Assembly: GCA_002701385.1 (NCBI GenBank)
Contig: NZVD01000082.1
Coordinates: 1-64,000 of the forward strand
Direction: 5' to 3'
DNA from: Rhodopirellula sp.
Lineage (GTDB): Bacteria > Planctomycetota > Planctomycetia > Pirellulales > Pirellulaceae
DNA: 64,000 bases
A model generated the notes under the pieces. The model did not search any database. It was not told the DNA's origin and saw only the letters and a list, made by a program, of their open reading frames with translations. Both the position numbers and the translations under genes were made by a program. This document shows positions 26,094 through 35,725 of the stretch, one piece after another; within the stretch, counting starts at the first letter, position 1, and each line of letters begins with the position of its first letter.

Positions 26094-26543
26094 GTGTTTT
26101 CAGTATTCATCACCAACGAACAATCTAAGTACGAAATCGATGCAGCGCAAATCGAACTCGCAGTTAACCAGGTAGTCGAAGAAGCCGGAGTGGTAACAGG
26201 CGATGTGAGTGTTGCCGTTGTGGATGACCCCACAATTCACCAACTCAATATCGAATACCTTAATCATGACTACCCAACCGACGTCATCAGTTTTGTACTT
26301 GAGCGGGAAGACGAACATCTTGAAGGTGAGATCATTGTCAGTGTCGACACCGCGGTGGAGCTGGCTAAGGACTATCAATGGAATTGGGAGTTTGAGTTCC
26401 TCTTATATGTCATCCATGGTTGCCTGCATTTAGTCGGATACGACGATAAAAATCCTGATGCCAAGGTGCTAATGCAGGAGGCTGAGCGTCGTCACTTAGA
26501 GCGATTTGGAATTGAACACCGAGTCGAGCCTCCGAATAAATAG
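26094..26543 (+). CDS. ybeY: Endoribonuclease YbeY
   Basis: Metal-dependent RNase needed for 16S rRNA 3' end maturation and ribosome quality control. At 149 residues it is the normal length. It has NxxYxxxDxPTDVISF (NIEYLNHDYPTDVISF) and the metal-site region HGCLHLVGYDD. The family motif is H-x3-H-x5-H. Here His108 and His112 are present, but the third position is Asp118. Asp serves as a third zinc ligand in some other metalloproteases, so activity may be kept (inference). Start is GTG 26094 with no strong ribosome site. Its position after phoH and the HD gene supports the call. Confidence 0.9.
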   Translation: MFSVFITNEQSKYEIDAAQIELAVNQVVEEAGVVTGDVSVAVVDDPTIHQLNIEYLNHDYPTDVISFVLEREDEHLEGEIIVSVDTAVELAKDYQWNWEFEFLLYVIHGCLHLVGYDDKNPDAKVLMQEAERRHLERFGIEHRVEPPNK

Positions 26544-26634
26544 CAGAGTTTCATGATTTAGAGGGGCTAACTTTCCTATAATGACAGCGATTCTGTTTCC
26601 GACTGTTCACTTGTTTTAGGAGGTAGCTCCCACC

Positions 26635-27981
26635 GTGCTAACGGTAAGCACCTTGATTCTGTTGTCCTGGGTGGCCAGTGCGTTAGTCGCCATCGGTGCG
26701 ATCGGTTCGAAGATTTTCGATGACTATTCCAGGTCCGCCTTGAAACGGTATTGTCGTCAAAAAGGTAGAGTCGAATTCTTTAATCTGGTCCGTGACCGGT
26801 ATCAAAACATCTCTTTAGCTTCCGAGACTCTTGTGGCCATTGCAGCCAGTGTTGCTGTGGTCTCTCTGGCATTGGCCGTGATTGCGAATCCGGAAAATGG
26901 AATGACTGGTGGTGAAGCAGGAGCTTTAGAGCGCTTGCTGCGTGTTCCGGCGGCAGATGAACTGGGCCAGTTACAATCCACACAGATCTGGACATCAGTC
27001 CTCACGATTGGTCTGAGCCTGCTCTTGCTCGGTGTCTGGATACCCCGTGCCTTGGTAACCGTCTGGTCTTCTCAGATCATTTATCACACCTGGCACTTTT
27101 GGGTTGGTCTGACCTGGTTAATGACTCCGTTCACCTTAGGAGTACGGCTGGTAGCAAGTGTCATATGGAGGTTGTCTGGGCGTGAGCGTCATGAGGAAGA
27201 TGGCGAAGAAGCGTTGGAGGACGAAATTCGTTCCATCGTTACTGCCGGTATGAGGGATGGTCTGGTGGAGGAGGATGAATGGGACATGATTGAAGGGGTG
27301 ATGGAACTCGACGACGTCGATGTTCGCGATATTATGACACCCAGAAATGAAATAGATGCGTTGCCACTGAATTCACAATGGTCTGATGTGCTGGAACTGT
27401 TCGAACGAGTGCGGCGAACAAGGATTCCGGTCTACGACCAGACACTGGATAACTGTGTGGGAATCCTCTATGTCAAAGATCTGCTTACCGTATTTGCCAA
27501 GCCCGGAGCGGCGGAGATAACCACCGTGGAAGAGTTGCTGAGGCCCGCGGAATTTGTGCCCGCTTCCAAAGCAGTCGATCAACTCCTGCGTGGATTCCAA
27601 AAGGACCGCATTCATTTGGCACTCGTGGTGGATGAGTTTAATGCCGTCGTCGGGTTGGTTACGATTGAGGACGCACTCGAAGAAATCGTAGGCGAAATCA
27701 TCGATGAAGATGACGACTTGCCGGAAGAGGTATTTGTCCTGCCTGACCAGCGAATTGAAGCCTTAGGGAAAGCTCATATCGATTCCATCAACGGGATGTT
27801 GGGAATGCAGTTGCCCGAGAGTGATGAAGTTGATACTGTCGCGGGGCTGGTGATTCACCATTTGGGTTATATCCCTGAAGTCGGGGAGCAAATAGAAGTG
27901 GCTGGAATCTGTATTAAAGTCATTCAGGCTACCAAGCGGCGAATTGAGCGGGTAGATTTGTCATTGATTGGCGAACCCTAA
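26635..27981 (+). CDS. CorC/CNNM family transporter-like protein (CBS pair)
   Basis: Membrane protein of the CNNM/CorC ('hemolysin') family, associated with Mg2+/Co2+ efflux. Residues 1 to about 185 hold three to four membrane segments of the DUF21 type. A paired CBS domain follows (about 215-345: VDVRDIMTPRNEIDAL, GILYVKDLL, LALVVDEFNAVVGLVTIEDALEEIVGEI). A C-terminal CorC_HlyC domain follows (ALGKAHIDSINGMLG, TVAGLVIHHLGYIPEVGE). Total 448 residues, typical. Start is GTG 26635 with AGGAGG about ten bases upstream. It belongs to the plus-strand train, 91 bases after ybeY. In many bacteria ybeY and corC are also adjacent. Confidence 0.9.
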   Translation: MLTVSTLILLSWVASALVAIGAIGSKIFDDYSRSALKRYCRQKGRVEFFNLVRDRYQNISLASETLVAIAASVAVVSLALAVIANPENGMTGGEAGALERLLRVPAADELGQLQSTQIWTSVLTIGLSLLLLGVWIPRALVTVWSSQIIYHTWHFWVGLTWLMTPFTLGVRLVASVIWRLSGRERHEEDGEEALEDEIRSIVTAGMRDGLVEEDEWDMIEGVMELDDVDVRDIMTPRNEIDALPLNSQWSDVLELFERVRRTRIPVYDQTLDNCVGILYVKDLLTVFAKPGAAEITTVEELLRPAEFVPASKAVDQLLRGFQKDRIHLALVVDEFNAVVGLVTIEDALEEIVGEIIDEDDDLPEEVFVLPDQRIEALGKAHIDSINGMLGMQLPESDEVDTVAGLVIHHLGYIPEVGEQIEVAGICIKVIQATKRRIERVDLSLIGEP

Positions 27982-28013
27982 ACTGATGGCTTCAAGAATG
28001 TGTGATTTAGACG

Positions 28014-28895
28014 ATGGCGAGTGAAAAGACAGATGCGATTATGATACGCATCGTTGAGTTCAGCGAATCGAGCTGTATCGCCACCATGTTCACCAGAGAT
28101 TTCGGGAAAATCGGTGCCATGGTGAAAGGGGCCAGACGGCCGAAAAGCCCGTTTGAGTCTGCTATTGACCTGTTAACCGTATCTCGAATAGTCTTCATTC
28201 ACAAATCCTCGGACTCCCTGGATTTACTTACGGAAGCAAAACTACAGCGTCGTTTTCGAGCGGCAACTCGTAGTTTGCCTCACTTGTATGCAGGTTACTA
28301 CATCGCGGAATTACTGGATGCTCTGACACATACCGGAGACCCTCATCCAGACCTTTTTGAGTTAACTCAGGATACGATAATTCAGTTAGATGAATTACAG
28401 GATCCGTTAAGTCTGATTGCTCGCTTTGAGTTAAACCTGCTACGTATGATCGGTCAAAAACCGTCATTTGAAAACTGCACGATTTGCGGAAGTAGCGTAC
28501 CACAGCAACCTCGCGTTGCTTTTGGGCAGCTATCAGGTGGCGTTTTATGTCGTCAATGCCGAGTGGGGCAGTCCCGTGTGATCAGTATTTCCTGGGGGGT
28601 TCTGGAAGCGATGAAGTTGTTTTCACAAGGCAATCACGCTTTACCGTCGGTTGACCCGATGGTGCTTGGTGAACTTCGTGGAGTATTGAACAACTACATG
28701 GCAAACCTAATGGGCCGTCGACCACGTATGCAGCCAATGTTAAGCATGTTAGGTCGGCCCAGTACCGTGCGGGATGATGCGTTGAGTCTGCATAGAAAAG
28801 CAGACGCCATGCAGATTCCACGAACCGACGAATCAACGCAAGAGAATACGGACAAGGACGTCCTTGATGAAGCAGAGATTTCCCAAGAGAGTTAA
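28014..28895 (+). CDS. recO: DNA repair protein RecO
   Basis: RecFOR-pathway mediator that loads RecA on gapped DNA. The N-terminal OB-fold is visible (AIMIRIVEFSESSCIATMFTRDFG and GAMVKGARRPKSPF), followed by the helical domain. A zinc-finger-like CTICGSS...CRQC lies at about residues 160-185. Length 293 is a little above the usual 240-260 because of a C-terminal Asp/Glu/Gln-rich tail. The last 29 bases overlap the start of the BamD-like gene in another frame, which implies translational coupling. It lies 32 bases downstream of the CorC-type gene. Confidence 0.9.
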   Translation: MASEKTDAIMIRIVEFSESSCIATMFTRDFGKIGAMVKGARRPKSPFESAIDLLTVSRIVFIHKSSDSLDLLTEAKLQRRFRAATRSLPHLYAGYYIAELLDALTHTGDPHPDLFELTQDTIIQLDELQDPLSLIARFELNLLRMIGQKPSFENCTICGSSVPQQPRVAFGQLSGGVLCRQCRVGQSRVISISWGVLEAMKLFSQGNHALPSVDPMVLGELRGVLNNYMANLMGRRPRMQPMLSMLGRPSTVRDDALSLHRKADAMQIPRTDESTQENTDKDVLDEAEISQES

Positions 28896-30171
28896 CCATT
28901 CCACCTGTTGGTCTGTAGCAGGAATACTGCTGGCCACGATGATGGTTGCCGGCTGTAAAACCAATGCTCAGGTAACCGGTGACGAATTGCTCGGTCCAGG
29001 CCAGCGGTATGGCGCAAAATGGATGGACAGTCAGGGTGAGTACGAAAAGGTAAAACACGTTAAGCCCAAACTCGTGGCCTCGACACCTTCAGAAAAACGC
29101 AAGACAGTTGAAGAAGCGTTTTTGGATAAAGTGCTAAGCTCGGATCCAAAAATCAATAAGGCGAAGCAGTACTTCTCAGAAGCAGAAAGTATCTATAACG
29201 ACGCGGTGAGAATGAGACAGTCTGCGAACGGCAGTCATGCCCAATTAAAAAAGGCTGCAGAGCTATTTATGCAAGCCGGTCGTCGGTACGAAGAAGCAGG
29301 TGGGTATTGGCCTGAGTCGGCGTTGCAGGAAGATGCTTCGTTCATGGCTGCCGAATGCTATTTCTATATCGATTACTACAAACACGCCAACCAGATCTAT
29401 AAAGAGATGCTCAAAGAGTATCCCAATACTCGCCACTTAGACAAAATTCAGGCCAAGCGATTCCAGATTGCTCGTTACTGGCTGGATGAAGACTTCAAAG
29501 ATAAACAGGGATTCTTTGACTTCAATTTTGTTGATAAGTCGATGCCATTCAACTCTCGCTTCACCGAAGCAATCGCTATTCTGGACAAGATCCGCCATGA
29601 TGATCCGACCAGTCAAATGGCTGATGACGCCACTATGTTAGTTGCCGAATCGTATTTTAAGAATGAAAAATATGATCGAGCCCATGAGACGTTAAAGGAT
29701 CTGGTAACCGTTTTTCCGGAAAGTGAACATCAGTTCATTGCTAACTACATGATGGTGCAGTGTAAGTTTCTGCTCTATCGAGGCCCAGAGTATTCCGGAA
29801 TCTATCTCGATGAAGGTGAAAAGCAGATTAAGGATATTCGTCGACAATTCCCGCAGCAATCACAGCAGTATGATGCTCAGATTTCAAAGTGGGCTCGTCA
29901 ATTCCGTTATATGCAGGCGGAACGACAGTGGTGGATCGCTAAGTTCTATGAAGGCAAAGACGAGATTGGAGCGGCGCGTTATTACTACCAAAAAGTTGCC
30001 CAACAATATCCTGATACTCCCTTCGCTAGTCGAGCCTTTACTCGATATAACGATTTGAAAAACTTGCCCGCCAAACCGGATTCCCCGGCTCAATGGTTGG
30101 TTGACTTGTTCCCTGAAAATGACCCTGTCAAACCACTGATTGCCAATGAATCAGGTGGAGCGATTCGTTAG
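28867..30171 (+). CDS. BamD/YfiO-like outer-membrane assembly lipoprotein
   Basis: Predicted lipoprotein with tetratricopeptide-type helices, resembling BamD of the beta-barrel assembly complex. A lipoprotein signal ends in VAGC, with Cys30 as the lipidation site. Repeats typical of the family follow: YYKHANQIYKEMLKEYPNT, YFKNEKYDRAHETLKDLVTVFP and AARYYYQKVAQQYPDTPFASRA. At 434 residues it is much longer than E. coli BamD (about 245), with extra helical repeats in the middle. The ATG at 28867 is used; a TTG directly before it is less likely. It overlaps recO by 29 bases and is 33 bases from the LptE-like gene, pointing to joint envelope biogenesis. Another TPR lipoprotein function remains possible. 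Confidence 0.8.
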   Translation: MKQRFPKRVNHSTCWSVAGILLATMMVAGCKTNAQVTGDELLGPGQRYGAKWMDSQGEYEKVKHVKPKLVASTPSEKRKTVEEAFLDKVLSSDPKINKAKQYFSEAESIYNDAVRMRQSANGSHAQLKKAAELFMQAGRRYEEAGGYWPESALQEDASFMAAECYFYIDYYKHANQIYKEMLKEYPNTRHLDKIQAKRFQIARYWLDEDFKDKQGFFDFNFVDKSMPFNSRFTEAIAILDKIRHDDPTSQMADDATMLVAESYFKNEKYDRAHETLKDLVTVFPESEHQFIANYMMVQCKFLLYRGPEYSGIYLDEGEKQIKDIRRQFPQQSQQYDAQISKWARQFRYMQAERQWWIAKFYEGKDEIGAARYYYQKVAQQYPDTPFASRAFTRYNDLKNLPAKPDSPAQWLVDLFPENDPVKPLIANESGGAIR

Positions 30172-30204
30172 TCGGCGTTCCCGTGGGGCTTTCGGTATAG
30201 AAAT

Positions 30205-30729
30205 ATGATCAAAGCAGGAATCAAATTGACACTCGGGTTGATCATCCTAACTTTGGTCGGATGTACCGGTTATCAATTGGGGAATCAAACTCTGTTTCGT
30301 CCTGACATCCGCACTGTTCACGTGCCGATCGTGCAATCAGAGAGCTTTCGACGTGGCTTAGGGGAACGGCTTACCGAAGCCATCGTGAAGGAAATCGAAC
30401 TACGTACGCCGTATAAAGTGGTGGATGCCAGTAACGCGGACAGTATTTTTCAGGCTCGGCTTGTTGATGAACATAAACGTGTCATTGCCGAAAACCAATT
30501 TGATGAGGCGCGGGACATTGAAACCTTGATGATCCTGGAAGTCTCGTGGCTCGATCGCCAGGGGCAACAGCTCATTCAGCGGACTGAAATTCCTCTGGAT
30601 GAAGGGATTTACATTACGCAGTCTGCGTCTTTTGTCCCGGAAGGTGGGCAGTCTCTGGTCACCGCTCAACAGGAAGTCATTCAGAAGCTTGCTTCCCAAA
30701 TTGTTGCTCAAATGGAATTGCCCTGGTAA
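30205..30729 (+). CDS. LptE-like LPS-assembly lipoprotein
   Basis: A 174-residue lipoprotein with signal and lipobox LVGC (Cys20), then GYQLGNQTLFRPDIRTVHVPIVQSE. It ends in a typical alternating region with an IAxQMxxPW finish. The LptE family plugs the LptD barrel that delivers LPS to the outer leaflet. The GxTLFxPDIRTVxVP pattern is the form seen in planctomycete LptE-like proteins (general knowledge). It follows the BamD-like gene closely, so both genes likely serve outer-membrane construction. Sequence conservation in this family is low, so the call rests on layout and context. Confidence 0.75.
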   Translation: MIKAGIKLTLGLIILTLVGCTGYQLGNQTLFRPDIRTVHVPIVQSESFRRGLGERLTEAIVKEIELRTPYKVVDASNADSIFQARLVDEHKRVIAENQFDEARDIETLMILEVSWLDRQGQQLIQRTEIPLDEGIYITQSASFVPEGGQSLVTAQQEVIQKLASQIVAQMELPW

Positions 30730-30784
30730 GGCATTCCCTAAAGTTCCCATTGAGTCCGTAGTATCTCTGGTCATAATAATCCGT

Positions 30785-31654
30785 ATGACTCACTCTTCAC
30801 CAAGCCAACGCTGGGCACTTCGAACGCAGACACTCGAGTTCGGCTCGCTCCCCACCATCATGGGCATCGTTAATGTGACGCCGGATAGTTTTTCCGATGG
30901 AGGGCAGTTTCACGATCCTCAAGTTGCCGTGAGGCATGCCTTGCAGTTAGTCGCCGACGGAGCCGGTATTTTGGATATCGGTGGGGAAAGCACTCGACCC
31001 TATTCGGATCCGGTCGGAGTACAGGAAGAGCTTGATCGAGTGATACCTGTTGTTGAGCAGTTAAGCCTTCAGACGGACGTCCCGATTTCGATTGATACTT
31101 CTAAGGCAGCTGTAGCCGCTGCCGCCGTCGCAGCCGGAGCTCAGATAATTAATGATGTGACTGGGCTGGAAGGGGATCCAGGCATGTTGCAAGTAGCTCG
31201 CGAGACCGGTGCCGGAGTATGTGCTATGCATATGCAGGGTACTCCTCAAACCATGCAAGATAATCCGACCTATCAGGATGTGGTAGCTGAGATATTCGGA
31301 TATCTCAAATGCCGACGGGATGCCTTGATTGAGGCTGGATTGGACTCTGAGAAAATCTGTCTGGATCCGGGAATCGGATTTGGGAAAACACATGAACACA
31401 ATTTGCAACTGTTGAAATCCTGTCGGGATTTCCATGACTTGGGCTGCCCGCTGTTGGTAGGCCATTCAAGAAAAGGTTTTATCGCCCACGTGTTGGATGA
31501 TCGTGAATGTGAACGAATGTCAGGGACGGTTGGCGCCGCGCTGGGACTTGCTTCACAGGGAGTACAGGTAATTCGCGTACATGATGTGGTGGAATTGCAT
31601 CGCGCCTTGATTCTCTATCAGCAGACTTTTCCCGATGGAAAATTGAGCCGTTGA
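30785..31654 (+). CDS. folP: Dihydropteroate synthase
   Basis: Condenses p-aminobenzoate with dihydropterin pyrophosphate in folate synthesis; the sulfonamide target. It has the TIM-barrel motifs GIVNVTPDSFSDGG, DIGGESTRP, SIDTSKAAVAAAA, INDVTGLEGD, LDPGIGFGKT and VGHSRKGFI. From ATG 30785 the protein is 289 residues, a normal size. A longer open frame reaches back to 30599 inside the LptE-like gene, but the added part shows no homology and would overlap that gene. No strong ribosome site is visible. It is last in the plus-strand train and 55 bases after the LptE-like gene. Confidence 0.96.
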   Translation: MTHSSPSQRWALRTQTLEFGSLPTIMGIVNVTPDSFSDGGQFHDPQVAVRHALQLVADGAGILDIGGESTRPYSDPVGVQEELDRVIPVVEQLSLQTDVPISIDTSKAAVAAAAVAAGAQIINDVTGLEGDPGMLQVARETGAGVCAMHMQGTPQTMQDNPTYQDVVAEIFGYLKCRRDALIEAGLDSEKICLDPGIGFGKTHEHNLQLLKSCRDFHDLGCPLLVGHSRKGFIAHVLDDRECERMSGTVGAALGLASQGVQVIRVHDVVELHRALILYQQTFPDGKLSR

Positions 31655-31795
31655 CGCTCCATTTGTTTTGAATGAGAATTCGAAGAGAAGGAATGTTGTC
31701 TCCCATCCAGGTAGATTGCGATTCACCTGACCTAGTTAACAGCTGCGATGTGTAGCTCCTATTGATTTAACTACCTATGTAAAAGGTACAAGACT

Positions 31796-33067
31796 ATGTC
31801 CGCCCCCGATCAGGATTTGGCTCAATATTGCCGGACAGTTGCAGAAAACGCTCACAAAGCATCAGCTAAATTGCAGCTAGTTTCGGGCGAATTGAAGAAT
31901 CGTTGGCTCAACGAAAGTGCACAGGCACTGCGTGCAGGAGTGCCTGCGATTCTAGCAGCCAATGCCAATGATATTGAGGCTGCGCCTGGCTATGGGCTCA
32001 CTGACGCACAAATCGATCGTCTGGTCCTCAATGAAGAACGTATTGATGGAATCGCCACCGCCTTGGAGCAAATATCCATGCTGCCCGATCCAATCGGACA
32101 GACGATTGAAGGCTCGGTGCGACCCAATGGATTGGAAATCAACAAAGTAAGAGTGCCATTGGGAGTTGTCTTCTTTATCTATGAATCACGTCCCAATGTA
32201 ACGGCCGATGCTGCCGCTATTTGTCTGAAAAGTGGTAACGCGGTTATCCTCAGAGGAGGCAAAGAAGCAGCTCATTCCAGCCGAGCGATTGTCGATATCC
32301 TTATGAAGGTCGCGACTGCTGTCGGCATTCCTGAAAATGCAGTTCAGTTGGTCAGTACTACCGATCGGGCTGCAGTAGGGCATTTCCTTACTCAAGACGA
32401 CTATATCGATGTGGCGATTCCGCGAGGGGGCGAAGGGTTGATTCGCCGGGTTTCGGCAGAAGCAACCATGCCCGTTATCAAGCATTTCGACGGTAATTGT
32501 CACGTCTATATCGATCAAGAAGCCTGTCTTGAAATGGCAACACAGATTGTCGTTAATTCAAAATGCCAGCGAATGGGCGTTTGTAATGCCTGTGAATCTC
32601 TGGTCGTCCATCGTGAGATTGCCGCTGAAGCAATTCCACAGGTCGTCGGAGCATTAATTGAACAGGGAATCACTATCCATGGCGACGAATTGACCTGTCA
32701 GTTGATTGAAAGTGCAGTGCCAGCAACCGAGGAAGACTTTGGAACAGAGTATTTAGGCCCCGGAATTTCAGTCAAAGTCGTGGATGATGTTGATAGTGCA
32801 ATTGAACACATAAATCGTTATAGTTCTCACCATACCGAAGCAATCGTGACTTCCAATATTGTTACAGCACGGCGGTTTGTCGCCGCGATCGACAGTTCGG
32901 CTGTCATGATTAATGCCAGCACCAGGTTTAATGATGGCGGTGAATTTGGGTTAGGAGCTGAAATCGGTATTAGTACGGATAAATTCCATGCTCGAGGCCC
33001 TTGCGGTTTAGAAGAGCTCACCAGTTATAAGTATATTGTGACAGGCAACGGTCAAATTAGGGGCTGA
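31796..33067 (+). CDS. proA: Gamma-glutamyl phosphate reductase
   Basis: Second enzyme of proline synthesis, reducing glutamyl-5-phosphate with NADPH. The 423 residues follow the aldehyde-dehydrogenase fold. Motifs include [37 protein letters not shown], and the region of the catalytic Cys in [14 protein letters not shown], with a C-terminal [18 protein letters not shown]. Start ATG 31796 has AAAGGT nine bases upstream. Its partner proB is not in the window. The FliM-like gene begins 30 bases downstream on the same strand. Confidence 0.96.
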   Translation: MSAPDQDLAQYCRTVAENAHKASAKLQLVSGELKNRWLNESAQALRAGVPAILAANANDIEAAPGYGLTDAQIDRLVLNEERIDGIATALEQISMLPDPIGQTIEGSVRPNGLEINKVRVPLGVVFFIYESRPNVTADAAAICLKSGNAVILRGGKEAAHSSRAIVDILMKVATAVGIPENAVQLVSTTDRAAVGHFLTQDDYIDVAIPRGGEGLIRRVSAEATMPVIKHFDGNCHVYIDQEACLEMATQIVVNSKCQRMGVCNACESLVVHREIAAEAIPQVVGALIEQGITIHGDELTCQLIESAVPATEEDFGTEYLGPGISVKVVDDVDSAIEHINRYSSHHTEAIVTSNIVTARRFVAAIDSSAVMINASTRFNDGGEFGLGAEIGISTDKFHARGPCGLEELTSYKYIVTGNGQIRG

Positions 33068-33097
33068 TCACGCCAAAAGCTAACGGATGGTAATCAC

Positions 33098-33913
33098 ATG
33101 CAGGATGCGAAGAAAGAGCGAAGTGTCAGAGTCGATTACGAAGTCCTGGGTGGACTCAATCGTCTGTTTGCTGATACGTCAGAGGCACTCTCTGCGAAGT
33201 GGAGCGAACAATTTTTTTTGAAGGTTGATCTCGGGCTTGAGATTGGGGCAGTCCGTTCGTTTCGACAGTTTGCCTACTCTCAACAGCCGCCATTTAATCT
33301 GGCGCAATTGCGAAACCGCGTGGATCATACCAACTGGTGGCTAGTGGTACATGCCTCGTCCGCTTCAGTCCTACTCGACTTATTGCTAGGTTCCCAGCGG
33401 GTTGATTGGAAACCACTTAATCGCTCGCTGAATGCGATTGAATCTGAGTTGATTCTTCCGGTTATCGATGAGATCTCTTCAACGCTGAGTGAAATTTGGC
33501 GTCCGGTTACGGAACTTGATTTGACATTGTTTCAGTGGTATCACGACTTGCCGGAAATCGAATCCGACCTAGAGGAAATCCTCGACGTCGAAATGGTGTG
33601 CATTAAATGGAGACTGTCGGTAGGAGAACATCAGTCACAGATGGGCCTCTGTTTACCGGTTAGTTTTGTCTTGGCCTGGGCTAAGAAGCTAGTTCAGCAT
33701 CACTACGGTGAACTCCCGCTGGAACCTCAGTATGATGCCGTGGTGGAATTAGTAACCGATGATGTCGAATTATCCAAACTCGAAGTCGGTGACGTGCTAG
33801 CTACAGGCCACTCGATCGAAACACCGCTGACGCTGAATGTTTCCAACGGTGACCAGTTAAAGGTCAAGCTTGGAGCTCAGGACGGTAGGAAGGCATTTCA
33901 AATCGTTGAATAA
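33098..33913 (+). CDS. FliM/SpoA-domain protein (flagellar motor switch-like), no flagellar neighbours
   Basis: A 271-residue protein with the shape of the flagellar C-ring component FliM. The middle domain (about 10-200: LGGLNRLFADTSEALSAKWS, LLDLLLGSQRVDW, IESELILPVIDEISSTLSEIW) is followed by a C-terminal SpoA-type domain (about 205-270: LEVGDVLATGHSIETPLTLNV). The N-terminal CheY-binding EIDALL motif of canonical FliM is absent. No flagellar or chemotaxis gene is near; it sits 30 bases after proA. It may be the genome's scattered FliM or a specialised switch or secretion component. The call rests on pattern similarity read by eye. Confidence 0.65.
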   Translation: MQDAKKERSVRVDYEVLGGLNRLFADTSEALSAKWSEQFFLKVDLGLEIGAVRSFRQFAYSQQPPFNLAQLRNRVDHTNWWLVVHASSASVLLDLLLGSQRVDWKPLNRSLNAIESELILPVIDEISSTLSEIWRPVTELDLTLFQWYHDLPEIESDLEEILDVEMVCIKWRLSVGEHQSQMGLCLPVSFVLAWAKKLVQHHYGELPLEPQYDAVVELVTDDVELSKLEVGDVLATGHSIETPLTLNVSNGDQLKVKLGAQDGRKAFQIVE

Positions 33914-33943
33914 TGTTCTGGCTATTCAGGCCGATCGGGAATT

Positions 33944-35725
33944 CTAGCTTGCTGTTTCCAGAGGCGGAAGCATTTCTTCGAGTACTCCACGACTGCGCGG
34001 GAGTAATAGCACGCCTTCAATCACAACCCAGATTTGGAGACAGAGTGTCCCAATACCGATAGACCCAAGCAGATAGTTCTTATTGTCGTCGGCGACAAGC
34101 CAGCCGGTATTCTCATTGAATAACTGCCATGATAGAGCCCAGGCTGGCATAATGAGCATGATCGCCATGGGAATAGCGGCAAACCAGATAGGCTTATTAC
34201 GACGCCATAGGTAGAACACGATTACCATGAATGCGAGTCCAGCAAGTAGCTGGTTGGTTGCCCCAAACAAGGGCCACAGTAGCAAACCGCCTGTGCCTAA
34301 TGCTCCTTTGGGACCGGGAACCATTGCCATCGAAGCTCCCAGTATTACAGCAAACGCGGTCGCAGCATATTTATCGGTAAGCGGTTTAATCTTGATCGTA
34401 CTGCCGATTTCCTGGACGACATATCGCTGTAAACGAGTGGCAGTGTCCAAGGTAGTGGCCGCGAAGCTGGCAACCAAGACAGCCACAATCCCGACTGCCA
34501 TCTCGAGTGGGATTCCCAGAGTTTCAATGAAATTGGCTCCCCCATCGACAAAGGCTGCCACTTTTTGAGTTAAACCAAATCCTGCCCAACTCCCATTAGG
34601 ATCATACTTCGTGTGCCAGGCTTCGATCCCGGTTAATTCAGCTCCGCCGTCAGTGACTCCCATTCCCACGCCAGCACAGCAGGCAAGGATGACTATCACA
34701 GCTAATGCGCCTTCCAACAACATAGCTCCATAACCGACGTACTGGGCATCTACTTCCGATTCCAACTGTTTGCTGGAAGTCCCGCTGCTGACCAGACAGT
34801 GGAATCCACTGATGGCTCCGCAGGCAATCGTAATGAAAAGGAAGGGCCAGACAGGTGGAGCTCCAGCAGGCAGGTTTTCAGCGACAGGTGGAGCGCTGGC
34901 GAAAAGATCTGCTTTACCAGAAACACAGGCAACCAACAGGCCCCCGACCAATAGAGCTAAAGCAACCATTAACTGATGGCTGTTGATATAGTCACGTGGC
35001 TGCAAAAGCGTCCAGACCGGAAGAATTGAGGCAATGAAGCAATAGGCCATCAGGATCAGCGTCCAGACTACGATGGCATTTTCACCGAATGGCTTGATTT
35101 CAAAATGGTAAACGCCAATGTAAATACAAAGATACAGCACGCCCAACGCAACTAGGGAGGGAATCAGTAATCCCCCGCCTCTTTTGTAGACGTGATATCC
35201 AATCAAAACAGCAATGGGGATTTCAATCCATACTGAAAGAACGGATTCTGGATACTGTGCAAAGATCGTCGCGATGACCAATCCGAAAATGGCGAGAACG
35301 ACTGTGAGGGCAGCAAATAAGATTAGCAGGAACAGTAATCTGGCTCGAGGACTAATCAGTCGGCCGGCCACTTCACCAACGGTTTGTCCGCGGTTTCTCA
35401 AGGAGATGACAAGTGCTCCAAAATCGTGAACGGCACCAATGAAAATAGAGCCAAATACGACCCAGATCAGCGCCGGTAACCACCCCCAGAAAACGGCGAT
35501 CGCAGGACCCACAATCGGGCCTGTCCCGGCAATCGAAGTGAAATGGTGTCCAAAAATGACTTCTTTCTTGGTGGGGACAAAGTCGACACCGTCTTCGAGT
35601 TCGGCCGACGGAACTTTGGCATTGGGATCGAGGCCAAAAATCTTGTGAGCAAGCCATTTACCATATGTATGGTAGGCAACAATAAATCCGACGAAGGAAC
35701 CGACTGCGATAAGTAGAGTTTCCAT
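33944..35725 (-). CDS. Carbon starvation protein A family transporter (CstA/BtsT type)
   Basis: A 593-residue membrane protein with about 15 membrane segments. In E. coli the family takes up pyruvate or peptides. Signature stretches are FGHHFTSIAGTGPIVGPAIAVFWGWLP (seen as HHFTSIAGTGPIVGPAIAVF), GSIFIGAVHDFGALVISLRNRG, SGFHCLVSSGTSSKQLE and GTGGLLLWPLFGATNQLLAG. The whole length is conserved. It is convergent with the FliM-like gene and divergent from trxB. The 244-base upstream gap has a small palindrome (ATCCCA-GTT-TGGGAT, 35771-35785), possibly an operator. The exact substrate is unknown; peptides or pyruvate are the best guesses. Confidence 0.9.
   Translation of the reverse strand: METLLIAVGSFVGFIVAYHTYGKWLAHKIFGLDPNAKVPSAELEDGVDFVPTKKEVIFGHHFTSIAGTGPIVGPAIAVFWGWLPALIWVVFGSIFIGAVHDFGALVISLRNRGQTVGEVAGRLISPRARLLFLLILFAALTVVLAIFGLVIATIFAQYPESVLSVWIEIPIAVLIGYHVYKRGGGLLIPSLVALGVLYLCIYIGVYHFEIKPFGENAIVVWTLILMAYCFIASILPVWTLLQPRDYINSHQLMVALALLVGGLLVACVSGKADLFASAPPVAENLPAGAPPVWPFLFITIACGAISGFHCLVSSGTSSKQLESEVDAQYVGYGAMLLEGALAVIVILACCAGVGMGVTDGGAELTGIEAWHTKYDPNGSWAGFGLTQKVAAFVDGGANFIETLGIPLEMAVGIVAVLVASFAATTLDTATRLQRYVVQEIGSTIKIKPLTDKYAATAFAVILGASMAMVPGPKGALGTGGLLLWPLFGATNQLLAGLAFMVIVFYLWRRNKPIWFAAIPMAIMLIMPAWALSWQLFNENTGWLVADDNKNYLLGSIGIGTLCLQIWVVIEGVLLLPRSRGVLEEMLPPLETAS

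Noticed and set aside
30599-30784. In-frame upstream extension of folP
   Set aside because: It overlaps the LptE-like gene and has no similarity to dihydropteroate synthase; the conserved part begins after ATG 30785.
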